NCBI GenBank assembly: GCA_949825045.1
Contig: OX463822.1
Span: 34,970,703 to 35,034,702, forward strand
Source of the DNA: Argyresthia goedartella
Lineage: Eukaryota; Arthropoda; Insecta; Lepidoptera; Argyresthiidae
DNA length: 64,000 nt
Reading direction: 5' to 3'
Shown here piece after piece: positions 11,262-20,721 of this stretch; the first letter of the stretch is position 1, and each line of letters starts with the position of its first letter. The position numbers were made by a program, and so were the translations under genes. The notes beneath the pieces were generated by a model. It worked only from the letters and a program-made list of their open reading frames with translations, was not told the DNA's origin and ran no database searches.

Positions 11262-12531
11262 TCATGAAGCTTCTCTGTGACATTCATATAAAACCTTCAT
11301 CCTTTTTCTATGATCTTGTAACAATTTTTGCATGAGATTTCTTTCTCTAACAATATCAAACACATTGCTAGAATCTGTATTGCCGAAAACTATTTCAAAT
11401 GGTGTGAAGTTAGTAGCAGAGTGAATGGAGTTATTATACGCCATGATTGCGTAAGTCATAACGGAGGCTGCATCCATGTCACTTTTCTCGTATTTCGCTA
11501 AACGATAGATTTCGATAATCATTGAGTGAAATCGCTCGACTACCGCCATTGAGCTGGGACTATTTGGAGTACCTATGTGCAGCTCAATTTTATACAACTT
11601 CAAAAGTTCTTTGTTTAACTCATTATTAAATTCAGTACCTGAGTCACAATTAATTTTCTTGGCTAATCCGTATATGCTGAAATATTTTATTAAAGCTTGT
11701 ACTACTTCTGGTGTACTGCGATTCGGTATATAAATGGCCTGTCCTAACTTACTAAAAGCATCGACTACCGTTAGATAGTATATACTATCAATGTACAATA
11801 AGTCCATGAAGACTTCCTGAAATGGTGAGCTTTGACTCTGTGTCAACTGTATACATGGTTTTATGGGTTTCCTTTCGTACTTCGTTCTTTTACACTGTTC
11901 GCATGAATTTATAATAGCTGTAACGGTTTCCTTCATATTTTGCCACCAGTAGTGACGTTTTAATTTCATTAATTCCCCTGTGACACGTTTTCCCTTCATG
12001 ATATTTTAATATGACCTCTCGTTGGTCCTGTTCCGAATCGGTTAAGTTAACTGTACGTTCCGTACATTCAGTCAACTTCAGCGTTCCCTTCTTATAGAGT
12101 CTTGTTATTACAGTTGAAAAAGTTTTCCTGAAATCTGGGTTCTCAAAATAAATAAAGTATTTGTATTTCGTGTCTATATATTCTTTAAGAAAATCCTTTG
12201 TTAATTTTTCATTGTTAACGGGCCTGAATACTTCAAGTATACGTTGTTTCTTATTAGATATATCGTTAACGTATAGTTTATCTTTGAACCATGTCTGAAC
12301 CAAAATCTGTTTTGGTTTACAGTCTATTGCTTCTTTCAAAATAGGTATCCCTTCATGTTCCCTATTTGATATTGAATTTGCTGTAGCGCCGTCGTCTGAA
12401 TCTGAAATTTCTATCAGTTCAGGTGACTGCTCGCATTCTGAATCTGAAAGTTCTATTGCTTCAGATGGCTGTCCACCTTCGGATTCTGAAATTTCCATCA
12501 TCTCCGGTTGTGGCCTATGATTCTTCTGCAA
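11262..12531 (-). pseudogene. Errantivirus integrase
   Basis: Two overlapping frames encode it. 12531-11890 holds a linker with a three-times repeated acidic motif (ELSDSE-like) and the N-terminal His/Cys finger region ('KYHEGKTCHRGINE'). 11999-11262 has 'HYWWQNM..CEQCKRTK' (finger Cys pair), 'FMDLLYIDSIYYLTVVDAF' (first Asp), 'KINCDSGTEFNN' (second Asp) and 'SMAVVERFHSMI' (Glu). The D,D-35-E triad is complete. One frameshift near 11950 separates the halves. Confidence 0.85.
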
Positions 12532-12549
12532 ATTCTAATTTAATTCTTC

Positions 12550-13290
12550 TTACTCTCTCCTAACCTCAAGTACACGATCTTCGTTTTCATCTACGTTCGC
12601 TATTATAGAATCTAAATCATCATCTATGGCATTAATCTTCACTCTAGAAAGGGCGTCAGTATTCGTGTTTTGCTGTCCTTCCTTATATTTGATCTCAAAA
12701 TCATATTCTTCTAACCTTAAACGCCAACGTGTGAGCTTGCTATTCGGTTCTTTCAGTGAGTACAGCCATGCCAATGGTCTGTGATCTGTGTAGATTGTAA
12801 ACTTTTTACCATAGAGGTAGGGCCTAAAGTGCTTTACAGCCCATATTACGGCTAAAAACTCCTTCTCTATCGTGCTATACCTACTCTCAGTATCGCTTAA
12901 AGTTCTACTAGCATAGGCTACGGTTTTGTCTGACCCGATTGTTCCCTGTGATAAAACGGCACCTATGGCAAAATTGGATGCGTCGGTGGTTAACACAAAT
13001 GGTTTGTCGAAGTCGGGAAACTGAAGAAGGGGTGCATTGGTTAGCAGCTTCTTGCAAGTTTCAAAACTATTCACGTATTCCTCATTCAATACTATCTTTT
13101 TCCCTTTCTTTAAACAAGCCATAAGGGGTCTTGTGAATTTTGCAAAATCCTTAATAAACTTTCTATAATATCCTATTAATCCTAGGAAACTTTTAATGTC
13201 AGTTGTTGTCTGGGGGATTGGGTACTTTAAAACAGCGTCTATCTTATCATTATTTGGCTTAAGGCCCTCACTGGTTATTGTATGTCCCAA
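12550..13290 (-). pseudogene. Errantivirus RT connection and RNase H
   Basis: An open frame of 246 residues. It begins with the RT thumb/connection ('MGHTITSEGLKPNNDKIDA', 'KSFLGLIGYYRKFI'). The RNase H domain follows with 'LTTDASNFAIGAVL' (first Asp), 'YSTIEKEFLAVIWAVKHF' (Glu), 'IYTDHRPLAWL' (Asp) and 'NTNTDALSR' (last Asp). All RNase H acidic residues are visible. The frame ends at 12550 in an acidic linker towards the integrase. Confidence 0.85.
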
Positions 13291-13990
13291 TTACAATACT
13301 TCCTTCCTAAGGAAATGTGATTTGTCTAACTGAATTTTCAGATTAATTTGACGAAATCTTTCAAAGACAGCTTTTAATTTTTCCACATGTACTGGTAAGC
13401 TTTTTGAAAATATGATGACATCATCAGGATTTACAAGACAGTGTATTCCTTGCAACCCTCTGAGCACATTGTCCATTGCTCTTTGGAAGGTTGCAGGTGC
13501 AGTTTTCAACCCGAACGGCATTCTGTGAAATTCAAAATGCCCAAACGGGGTGCTAAAAGCTGTTTATAATTTATCATCTGGTTCTACCTCTATCTGATGA
13601 TACCCACTGGCAAGATCGAGCGTAGTGAAGTACATACTCTTGCCTTGCATATCAAAAAGATCATTAATATTTGGCAAAGGGTATTTGTCGTCAGTCGTTA
13701 TCTCATTCAGTCGTCTATAGTCAACGACCATTCTCCATTTTTGTTCACCCGAGGCATCCAATTTTTTTGGCACGAGGTGAACCGGGGCACTCCACGGTGT
13801 GTGTGTGATTCCTGAATAATGTTATCGCGAAACATTTTACCCACTTCTTTCTTAATTTACTGAGTCTGAACAGGAGGTAACCTATGTGCTTTTAAGTTAA
13901 TGGGGTCTTCGTTCTTAGTTCTAATACTATGCTTCACTTGGTTGCTGAAGGATAACGGTATATCCTCGCAATAAAATATATCCCTATATT
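13291..13990 (-). pseudogene. Errantivirus reverse transcriptase
   Basis: RT blocks occur in order: 'KLDASGEQKWRMVVDYRRLN', 'FTTLDLASGYHQIEV' (catalytic Asp) at 13773-13564, then 'MPFGLKTAPATFQRAMD' and 'CLVNPDDVIIFS' at 13521-13291. The usual Y-x-D-D box reads N-P-D-D: both Asp remain but the Tyr and its neighbour are changed. A stop at 13561 and the break at about 13290 interrupt the chain. This copy cannot make a working enzyme. Confidence 0.85.
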
Positions 13991-13994
13991 CCCT

Positions 13995-14732
13995 TTATAT
14001 ACTACATATTGCCATTCTTTCTTTCTCATTCATGTGGTCTAGTCTAAGTTTATTAAGATTATTTTCTAATAATTCATCAACATCTTGTTGAACTCCTGAC
14101 CGTTTCAGGTGAGTTGAATTTACGTTATGCGATTCTTGATGAAACAACTCTACATTGAATGGGGCCGTAACCGTTAATTTATGAAGCAATTCAGTTGTAT
14201 TCTGAATTACAGTCGTCGCGAAGCCATTAGTGCATTTCACTATAGCGGCTGGCATTCGAACTCCGTTGCTGAATTGGGTATAATTTAGAATACCTTCTCC
14301 GTGCAACAAGTTCACTGGCAACTTGACTCTCATCTCACACCGAGGAGGTAGGTTATACATCTCTCTCGTGGGTGGTGAGTAAATTATTGGTATTTTTGTA
14401 TAATCTGTAAAGAGTGTTTGAGACTTCATATCAATTTTCGCGTTCAGTTATTTCAACAAGTCACTACCTATCAGACCATCATGCCTTTCATCCACAGAAT
14501 AAACATAAAATTTATGCTTTTGATTTGTGTTAAAAATGTTGGGCAAGTTGATATAAACAACCTCATTGTGCCTGCTTGAGGCATGTGTACTAATCACTTC
14601 AAACGATTCGTTTTGTTTTGAATTTGCGTAGTATTCGTTAGCAACCTTTGGGCTAAGAAAAGACCGAGTACTACCCGTATCTATCATGAAAACGGCGTTA
14701 AGTTCCGGTACACGAATATGCGGCAAATTCAA
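13995..14732 (-). pseudogene. Errantivirus protease and pol N-terminus
   Basis: Frame 14732-14448 contains an intact retropepsin site 'VFMIDTGSTRSFLSP' and the second motif 'HDGLIGSDLL'. Frame 14429-13995 is the linker to the RT, with 'EMYNLPPRCEMRVKLPVN' and 'VQQDVDELLENN'. A stop near 14440 splits them. In an intact copy this is one polyprotein with RT and integrase. Confidence 0.75.
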
Positions 14733-14778
14733 ACGCTTACTACAATTTAGTTTTATTTTCTCTCTATCATCGAGGCAT

Positions 14779-15792
14779 CTACGTGAAAATTTTCCGCTGG
14801 ATCACAGTAAGGGACAGACCGTCACATACTTGTGAGTTGCACGGTTGAGAATCATAGTAATCATTCTCGGTGTAATTAACGCGCCTTGAACTAGCCTTTC
14901 GCATTGTTACATCGGTGTTCGAACCCGATGCGATGGGCTGTTGTGCATCATAGCCCATGCGGTACCTATTGTCCACGGCAGCGGCGGCGGGGTGCTGACG
15001 ATGCGCTTGCGCTTGCACTGGCGGTGACTTCCTTACGCGAGGCCCGTGTTGCATATTATTTTCACTAAATCTATTTAGAGCATTTTCGTACTGCTGCCGA
15101 TTATTTCTGAATTGAAATGAATTACTTTGTCCGTTTGATGCGTTGTTGGGTGTAGATGCACTTGGTAGCCTTTGCGTGTTGTCAAATCTTGGAGGATTGT
15201 TATTATTAGTCTGGTTTCGATTTGCGCTGACTTTCGGGTTCTTGGCATCGTACACCGTCTGAAAGTTTTGCTCCTCTAATACAATCTTCAAAGCTTCCTC
15301 CAAAATTGTCACATTTCGCAAACGCACCAACCTAACTAAATAAGCCGGTAGATTGTACAGGAAAACATTCAGTGACGTGTTATCATAGATGTGGTGTTTA
15401 GCCACACGTAAATTTGCGTCCATAACTGTTTCATTTATTTTTGAAAACAGACTACTCCTCAAGTGTTGAATTCTGTGACAAAAATCAACGTAACTTTCAC
15501 TTCTATTTCGCTTTAAGGACTCTAATTCCATTGCCAAATACTCTTCGGACCTTGGATCACCGAAGTGTTGGCTTAGGAGTTGTTTGAATTCATCCCATGT
15601 TTGAATTAATTCCCTTTCTCCTACTAAATTAGCAGCTTCCCCAGCAAGTCGACTGGTAATCACGTGAAATAGGTATTCATTTTGTAAGTTCCCCCCTTGA
15701 AAAGATTGCAAAATATATTCACATTTCTTAATAAATAGTGGTAGTGCTCTGGTTTCTCCATTGAACACTGGTATGATTTTAACCATTTCCAC
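14779..15792 (-). CDS. Errantivirus Gag
   Basis: A 337-residue open frame, structural capsid/nucleocapsid protein. The N-terminal 190 residues are a gypsy-type capsid region ('IIPVFNGETRALPLFIKKCE', 'LLSQHFGDPRSEEYL', 'SESYVDFCHRIQHLR'). The C-terminal half is low complexity, rich in Asn, Gln, Arg and Pro, with no Cys/His knuckle, as usual for errantivirus gag. The protease frame follows at 14732. The frame is the only fully open one in this element. Its start at 15792 lies 8 bp from the end of the truncated CsRn1 RT. Confidence 0.8.
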   Translation of the reverse strand: MEMVKIIPVFNGETRALPLFIKKCEYILQSFQGGNLQNEYLFHVITSRLAGEAANLVGERELIQTWDEFKQLLSQHFGDPRSEEYLAMELESLKRNRSESYVDFCHRIQHLRSSLFSKINETVMDANLRVAKHHIYDNTSLNVFLYNLPAYLVRLVRLRNVTILEEALKIVLEEQNFQTVYDAKNPKVSANRNQTNNNNPPRFDNTQRLPSASTPNNASNGQSNSFQFRNNRQQYENALNRFSENNMQHGPRVRKSPPVQAQAHRQHPAAAAVDNRYRMGYDAQQPIASGSNTDVTMRKASSRRVNYTENDYYDSQPCNSQVCDGLSLTVIQRKIFT

Positions 15793-15799
15793 GGGAACC

Positions 15800-16581
15800 C
15801 TAGTTATGGGGTATGTGGGACTTGTAAAAGTTTATCAAGCCTAGAAAACGTCGTAATTGTTCGACCGTTTCCGGCTTCGGATAATGTTGTATCGCCTCTA
15901 CCTTGGAACCTATAGGTTTTATACCTAACGTGCTGACTTCGAACCCTAAAAAGTCCAATTTATATTGTCCAAATACGCTTTTTGCTGTGTTTAGTGTGAG
16001 ACCGAAGTCGTCCAATCTTTTGAATGCTAACTCTAAATGTTCTCTATGTAATTCTGGAGTGTCGCTTGCAATCAAGATATCGTCTATGTAACAGAATAAA
16101 TAGGACTTTTTATCCTGGTTATATTTTGTGGTATTTTCCAACGACTTAATATCTTAAGTACGTCATGATCCTTATACCGCTGGTAGGTCTGTGCGGCGTT
16201 ACGCAACCCAAAAGTCATCTTAGGAAATTAAAACCAGCCGAACGGGGTTATAATTGCCGTTTTGTCAATGTCTTGCTTGCGTACGCATACGTTGTGGTAG
16301 GCCCTGTTAATGTCTAATTTTGAAAATATAACCTTACCTGCTAAGCCGTAAGTGAAATCGTGTAATCGTGGGACTGGGTAACGATCCGGCACCGTTATGG
16401 CGTTGAGACGCCTGTAGTCGCCGCAAGGTCGCAAACCGCCAGCCTTTTTGGGCACCACGTGCAGGGGGCTGGCCCAAGCGCTCTTCGATGGCCTACAAAT
16501 TCCTTTCTCCTGCATGATTTTAAATTCCTGTTTTACTTTAAGATACTTATCAGGGTGTAGAGGCCTCGCTTTTGTAAACAC
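15800..16581 (-). pseudogene. CsRn1-like reverse transcriptase, truncated
   Basis: Two frames make up the fingers and palm of a gypsy RT. 16581-16228 has 'GICRPSKSAWASPLHVVPKK', 'RPCGDYRRLNAIT' and 'FSKLDINRAYHNV'. 16141-15800 has 'SYLFCYIDDILIAS' (intact YIDD), 'TKSVFGQ'-like and 'RFLGLINFYKSHIP'. Stops separate the halves near 16150-16230. The RT ends abruptly at 15800, just before the RNase H, and within about 10 bp the gag frame of the errantivirus begins. RNase H and integrase of this element are not in the window. Confidence 0.85.
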
Positions 16582-16776
16582 TGGGGGTCCTGTAGTCTCG
16601 ATTTGGTGTTCTATGTCATGTTTGGGGGTTCTGTGAAATCTACAGGCTTGGTTATCCCCGGATATCGTGATAGAATGTCAATGTAAGGGTTGTTCCCGTC
16701 TAACGAGCTAATAGACCCTATTACCCTAATTACCGGCCCTGACACTGCCAAAGTAGTTATTTTATCGACTAATTTC

Positions 16777-17034
16777 TTAGATGCTAAATCTACCATTAGA
16801 CTGTAATGCTGCAAAAAATTCTGCGCCAATAACAGGTTGATTCACATTTTCTATAATAAACCTCCATCGAAATGCGCGTCTCAAGTTGAGATTTAATTCC
16901 AGGACTACTGTACCGCAAGTTTTAATCTCCGTATTATTGGCCGCAAACAATTTGTAGTCTGAATTATTATCTATGCATTCCTTACATACTTTATTTTCCG
17001 GTATTACAGAAACGTTAGCTACACTGTCCACCAA
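16777..17034 (-). pseudogene. CsRn1-like aspartic protease, degenerate active site
   Basis: The minus-strand frame (read from slightly upstream of the first Met) shows the retropepsin pattern 'FLVDSVANVSVIP' where members normally have D-T/S-G-A. The Gly is replaced by Val, which should abolish or cripple proteolysis. The flap and second hydrophobic-Gly block ('QPVIGAEFF') are present. The frame ends before the RT; a short overlapping frame (16829-16611) carries the linker 'FLQHYSLMVDLASKKLVDK'. Confidence 0.7.
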
Positions 17035-17117
17035 AAATCTACACCCTGTATTGCTATCCGTAACGCAGAGATGGTAGTTAATGGCTCCTGTATCTCCTGT
17101 CTCCCCGGAGTACGCCG

Positions 17118-18050
17118 CTACTGGTTTAAAGATTCACTGCCCTTCCAATTGCATGGTTCTTCACAACGCTGTGCTTTGCCCCCGAATTTGAAGTGGTAAT
17201 GGCACAACCATTCTGGGCTCTCTGGCGTTCTTGCTGGGTTGCGGTTGAGAGTTCGGCCTCGGTACCGCCACCCACTCATTGATCTGCCCCGGAATCCTCC
17301 TCGTCCTCGGAATGTGGATCTGCCTCTCTCGCGTTCACTTCTCAATTCAGCTACCTCAAGCGTTAACTGGTTGACCATTGCAAGTACCTCGTTCATCATG
17401 TGTGGCATCGCAGTGGAGGTCGTGGCAACTTCTCCAATTTGATTAACGTTGATATTTTCCATTATCTTATCCGCTATTGGTGCAAGATTGTCTAATGCCT
17501 GGTCCTGACTCACTACCAGAACCGCTCGTACTGCCGCTGGTAATCGTCCTAACCAAAGACTATGCAACTTCTCGGCCGAGGCCTGGCAGTTGCGAGCCAG
17601 ATCCCTCATTCTGCGCAGTAGCTGAGACGGTTTTTGTGTCCCCAGGTCCATCTGATCAACTAATTTTTGAAATTGCTTCTCCGCTGATTCTTCGTATACT
17701 TGGAGCAGCCTCTCCTTAATGGCTTTGTACTTTTCGGTGGCCAGCTGGTTATAAACGAGGTCACTTACTTGCTGCAGCGCATCTCTTCCCAATTTCGCCA
17801 CGACCAGCTGGAATTTACTTTCGTCACTTTGCTTTTGCGGCAGAACAGCAGCTTCAAATTGAGCAAACCATAGTCGCGGTAGCTCTGCCCAAAACTCTGG
17901 TAAGCGCGATGTTATAGATATCACCGCCAATTCGCAATCGCTCCTTACTGTTGCCAACATCAATGCCGCTGCTGCTGTGCTCATTGTCACTTCTAATGTC
18001 ACTGCACTGATATTCGAGTTCCCATTAATTGTTCGAGTCGGGGTCACCAC
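17118..18050 (-). CDS. Gag of the CsRn1-like element
   Basis: An intact 310-residue frame starting close to the primer-binding site. The N-terminal half carries a capsid-like segment ('PRLWFAQFEAAVLPQKQSD', 'KYKAIKERLLQVYEESAEKQ') as in CsRn1-clade gag proteins. An Arg/Gly-rich stretch (about residues 240-275) precedes a single CHCC-type zinc knuckle, 'CHYHFKFGGKAQRCEEPC', the diagnostic gag motif of that clade instead of the retroviral CCHC. The true start may be the internal Met at 'MSTAAAALM'. A protease frame follows downstream with a gap of about 80 bp. Confidence 0.85.
   Translation of the reverse strand: MVTPTRTINGNSNISAVTLEVTMSTAAAALMLATVRSDCELAVISITSRLPEFWAELPRLWFAQFEAAVLPQKQSDESKFQLVVAKLGRDALQQVSDLVYNQLATEKYKAIKERLLQVYEESAEKQFQKLVDQMDLGTQKPSQLLRRMRDLARNCQASAEKLHSLWLGRLPAAVRAVLVVSQDQALDNLAPIADKIMENINVNQIGEVATTSTAMPHMMNEVLAMVNQLTLEVAELRSERERGRSTFRGRGGFRGRSMSGWRYRGRTLNRNPARTPESPEWLCHYHFKFGGKAQRCEEPCNWKGSESLNQ
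18031..18049 (-). other. Primer-binding site, tRNA-Trp type
   Basis: On the minus strand TGGTGACCCCGAC follows the LTR after two bases. It is complementary to the 3' end of eukaryotic tRNA-Trp including CCA over 13 nt. This supports assignment to the CsRn1/Kabuki branch of gypsy elements. The following bases (TCGAAC) depart from tRNA-Trp. Confidence 0.7.
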
Positions 18051-18051
18051 T

Positions 18052-18237
18052 TATAGGTTATAAAGGTGGTCACTATCTGTAGCTAAAGGAAACACCACGT
18101 ATTGTCTATTGAACTTTAATATTACTTAGATGCGAACTAGTTTACAAGTGCGACTCTAACACACGACTGGCTTGTCATTACCAAAAACGTTTACTCGACA
18201 TAAATATACCTGTGGTAGTGTGTCGTATACCCCCACA
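18052..18237 (-). repeat. 5' LTR of the outer CsRn1-like element
   Basis: 186 bp. Read on the minus strand it starts TGTGGGGGTATACG and ends AACCTATA. Two nucleotides (AG) separate it from the primer-binding site at 18049-18031. The last 73 bp recur at 6439-6511. The 4 bp outside its start (18238-18241, AAAC) match the 4 bp outside the other partial LTR (6435-6438). I infer the boundary from these coincidences, not from an alignment with a reference element. Confidence 0.7.
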
Positions 18238-18241
18238 AAAC

Positions 18242-18654
18242 AAATAATCCCCAATTTTTTGATCAAAATATCTCAAAACTGCAACAACAATACTGACTGC
18301 TTCTTTTTCTGAGAAATTTAAATAAACAAAAATAATTTTGCAAACTGTTTAACTACTTATGTAAAACCATTATACTAAGTGATTATCGGATAGCTGAATC
18401 TAAACCTAACATGTATTTATTAACCACAGCAAAACACAACACTTAAACCCAACTTTACTTGAACCAAGCACCTATTATTCTTTGGGGCCCTTAAGTTTTA
18501 ATAATGAAAACACCATTTGATTAATCATTATTATCTAATCAATCAATCAAAAAAATCACCTAAATGCAAAAATAATAACAATAATGAACACTAAATCAGA
18601 TTTTGAAACATTTTTGTTTTGCAATCGCAATATGAAAATCAAAATTAAATCGGG
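18242..18654. other. AT-rich intergenic stretch, no feature recognised
   Basis: Sequence outside the gypsy composite. It is strongly AT-rich with short runs of A and T. I see no coding frame, tRNA-like element or repeat relation to other parts of the window. Confidence 0.5.
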
Positions 18655-18870
18655 TAATATTTAATCGCACATCAAATATGTCCTATTTGCACAGCAAAAA
18701 TGTTTAACAAAACTCTTATGTTTCTTATGCTCTTACATGTTCAAACTAACACGAAGGATAAAGGGGGCTTCGCTTTGCCCTCCCCTTTACCCTTCACCTA
18801 AGCTACCGCACCACTTCGCCCTGATATTTGTTGTGCATAGCAGTATTTTCAATGTGTTGTTCAATATTTC
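18655..18870 (+). mobile_element. MITE family M1, copy A
   Basis: A 216-bp element with imperfect terminal inverted repeats of about 45 bp. The left end reads AATATTTAATCGCACATC..TTTGCACAGCAAA; the right end is its inverse, ATATTTGTTGTGCA..GATGTG-like. The interior carries ACACGAAGGATAAAGGGGG and TTTACCCTTCACCTAAGCT. Copy B at 19379-19640 shares ends and interior. There is no coding capacity, so it must have been moved in trans if it is a DNA transposon. Confidence 0.7.
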
Positions 18871-19080
18871 CTAATTAAATCTAATTAAAGCCTCAAACTT
18901 TTATTTGTATGATTAACCTCTTGAGTACCACCGGAGTAAGCTAACGCCACTTTTCTGTTATGGGTTTTAAATTTGATTAGCATGGCATAAGGTTCAAAAT
19001 CGCGACCCGTCCCAACTACCCTCGGCTGTGGAGAGGTTAAGGCAGGTCTTGCTTCAGCAGGGCCTAGGTTCGCGTTCTCT

Positions 19081-19296
19081 CTTATGCCAATAGGGATGTT
19101 TTATATATACTTTTCTCTTATGCCAATAGGGATGTTTAATATATACTTTTCTCTTATGCCAATAGGGATGTTTTATATATACTTTTCTCTTATGCCAATA
19201 GGGATGTTTTATATATACTTTTCTCTTATGCCAATAGGGATGTTTTATATATACTTTTCTCTTATGCCAATAGGGATGTTTTATATATACTTTTCA
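19081..19296 (+). repeat. 36-bp minisatellite, six units
   Basis: Six tandem copies of a 36-bp unit starting CTTATGCCAATAGGGATG, at 19081, 19117, 19153, 19189, 19225 and 19261. Units are almost identical; the second has TTTAAT where others have TTTTAT. Because 36 is a multiple of 3 the array is open in frame (12-residue repeat MPIGMFYIYFSL), but there is no evidence that it is a gene. It lies between two MITE copies. Confidence 0.95.
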
Positions 19297-19378
19297 TTAA
19301 AACAGATAAGAAAAAATAAATTTAGCTATAGTAGTAAGCTTTTTGACAAGAATGATAAAATTGTTAAATATAATTGGC

Positions 19379-19640
19379 TAGCATTTAATCGCACATCAAA
19401 AATACTGATTTGCGCAGCAAAAAAGGATCAACAAAAACACTTTTTATGTTTTAAATATTTTATATGTACTTAAGATTATGTTTTAAGTATTTTTGTTGAT
19501 CTTACATGTTCAACCTAACACGAAGGATAAAGGGGGCCTCGCTTCGCTCACCTCCTTTACCCTTCACCTAAGCTGCCGCAGCATTTTGCCCTGATATTTG
19601 CTGTGCAAATCAGTATTTTTGATGTGCATTTTAATATTTC
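19379..19640 (+). mobile_element. MITE family M1, copy B
   Basis: Same family as 18655-18870, with clearer terminal inverted repeats: left CATTTAATCGCACATCAAAA..TGATTTGCGCAGCAAA, right TTTGCTGTGCAAATCA..TTTTGATGTGCATTTTAAT. The interior again has ACACGAAGGATAAAGGGGG. It is about 45 bp longer than copy A because of extra A/T sequence after the left repeat. Confidence 0.75.
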
Positions 19641-19941
19641 CCAATATATTTTGCTAAAGTAAACATTAATTAGAGTGCTGCAGCAAAAGACACGAATTAT
19701 AGAAATTCCGTTATATGGATGGAGAATTTTGAGTGGAAGTCAGTCTGTATTTTAGTTTGACTAAGAATATTTTTGTATTGAAAACGGAATTTGAGTTCGA
19801 AAAGCCAGATATTTGATGTGAACTGTGTAAAAAAGATTTATGATTTTGTTGGTGGTGCTTGTTTTGTTAGTCAAATGGTTTATTTGTAGCGGTGTCAGAT
19901 TTTTGGTACACGGTAGGTTAATCAGTGAAGATATAATTTTA

Positions 19942-20368
19942 TTTATCTACACACGTATCATAAACTCTTTACTGCGTCTAAAAACCGCACGTTAAGACCA
20001 GCATAATGTAAAATTATTTGGTAAAAACTCATTTCTTATCTGAAAATTTGTACATTATGACCATAATGTGTAAATTTTCTACATATTATAACATTCAAAT
20101 TTCGAACGCCGACGCCCGCCTGCGTGCCGCCCCTAGTTTATCTCTGAAGTTGGTACTTCAGAACAAGCTAAACAACTGCAGAGATAAGATCAATGCCACA
20201 ATGCCGGTCAAACATGCGGTTCCTGAACACATCAAAGAGAGCTTATGATATTTGTGTAGATAAACTAGTGTATGTAACTGTACATAATTAGGCATTAAAA
20301 CTCTCGAGTGATATTAATATGAAACTCGCCTTCGGCTCTCGAGTTTTAGTGCCCTCCATTATGTACAT
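19942..20368 (+). mobile_element. Composite inverted-repeat element M2, copy 1
   Basis: Two inverted-repeat modules lie back to back. Module one (19942-20264) has terminal repeats TTTATCTACACACGTATCATAA / TTATGATATTTGTGTAGATAAA. Module two (20279-20368) is a foldback whose ends both read TGTACATAAT when taken inwards. The same two modules in the same order recur in reverse at 26858-27312, and a piece of the junction recurs near 54641-54700. A 76-codon frame (20018-20248) is loosely conserved in the other copy. It ends 65 bp before the exon at 20433, in that gene's intron. Confidence 0.7.
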
Positions 20369-20432
20369 TACCACATAAATTACTATTTGAGCTACAGTTT
20401 AATATGCCCCTTTTTATTTGTAAATATTTCAG

Positions 20433-20560
20433 GAGGCATTCGCTGATGTTCCACGGAACGCTGTAGTGGCGGAATTATGCGCGGGCTTCCTCATGCTGTT
20501 CCTGATCATGGCGGTCGGGCTTGCTGCCTACCTCCTCTGTACCGAGAATGATGAATACCA
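20433..20560 (+). CDS. Penultimate exon of an unrecognised membrane-protein gene
   Basis: A host-gene exon too short for ORF scans. It is preceded by a strong acceptor (TTTGTAAATATTTCAG) and ends in TACCA with donor GTGAGT. Only one of three frames is open (entry phase 0). It encodes about 42 residues including one strongly hydrophobic segment ('CAGFLMLFLIMAVGLAAYLL'), a likely membrane span, followed by an acidic stretch ('TENDEY'). The exon leaves in phase 2 and joins the exon at 20646 in frame. Upstream exons are not in the window or could not be recognised. I do not know the family. Confidence 0.75.
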
Positions 20561-20645
20561 GTGAGTATCAAGCGGCCTATATGAATTGTACATTGGTTTA
20601 AACCTAAAAATATCAAAACAATAATACGTATTGTTCTTCTTCTAG

Positions 20646-20721
20646 GTCTATAAAAATAGAAAAAGACAGATCTGTCCAGAAAAGACCGAGTTTCAGCAAA
20701 GGACGGCTTTTCTTCACGTGA
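20646..20721 (+). CDS. Last exon of the same membrane-protein gene
   Basis: Acceptor TTCTTCTTCTAG precedes it. The first base completes a Gln codon split by the intron, then 24 residues ('SIKIEKDRSVQKRPSFSKG..') run to TGA at 20719-20721. The tail is basic and Ser-rich, as expected for a cytoplasmic C-terminus after a single membrane span. The gene is convergent with the MFSD6-like gene, whose stop is 1.9 kb further on. No perfect AATAAA is close; ATTAAA occurs near 20936. Confidence 0.7.

Larger units (their letters stand above)
9164..15792 (-). mobile_element. Errantivirus-like endogenous element (gag-pol-env), 5' LTR missing
   Basis: An insect endogenous-retrovirus-like element on the minus strand: gag (15792-14779), protease/pol (14732-11262), env remnants (11081-9328) and a 3' LTR (9352-9164). 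The LTR begins AGTTAAGG right after a purine tract at 9353-9363, and AGTTA is the usual LTR start in this group. No 5' LTR or primer site precedes gag: the upstream neighbour is the cut CsRn1 RT. Pol and env carry several stops and frameshifts, so the copy is defective. About 6.6 kb remain. Confidence 0.8.
6439..18237 (-). mobile_element. Composite of nested Ty3/gypsy elements; outer element CsRn1/Kabuki-like
   Basis: The outer element is oriented minus. Its 5' LTR is 18237-18052, beginning TGTGGGGGTATAC. About 73 bp of the same LTR end recurs at 6439-6511 with one visible mismatch. Both outer ends are flanked by AAAC (6435-6438 and 18238-18241), the 4-bp duplication expected of a gypsy integrase. 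Next to the 5' LTR is a primer-binding site starting TGGTGACCCCGAC, which matches the 3' end of tRNA-Trp, the primer described for the CsRn1 clade. Gag, protease and part of the RT follow. Inside lie an errantivirus (9164-15792) and a 412-like piece (6512-9163). The outer element's integrase and most of its 3' LTR are missing. Confidence 0.75.

Noticed and set aside
19081..19296. Regular direct repeats as a possible CRISPR array
   Set aside because: The units are head to tail with no unique spacers, and the genome is eukaryotic.
19084..19473. 129-codon frame with a 12-residue repeat
   Set aside because: Produced by the 36-bp minisatellite, whose unit is a multiple of three; no promoter, splice site or homologous domain.
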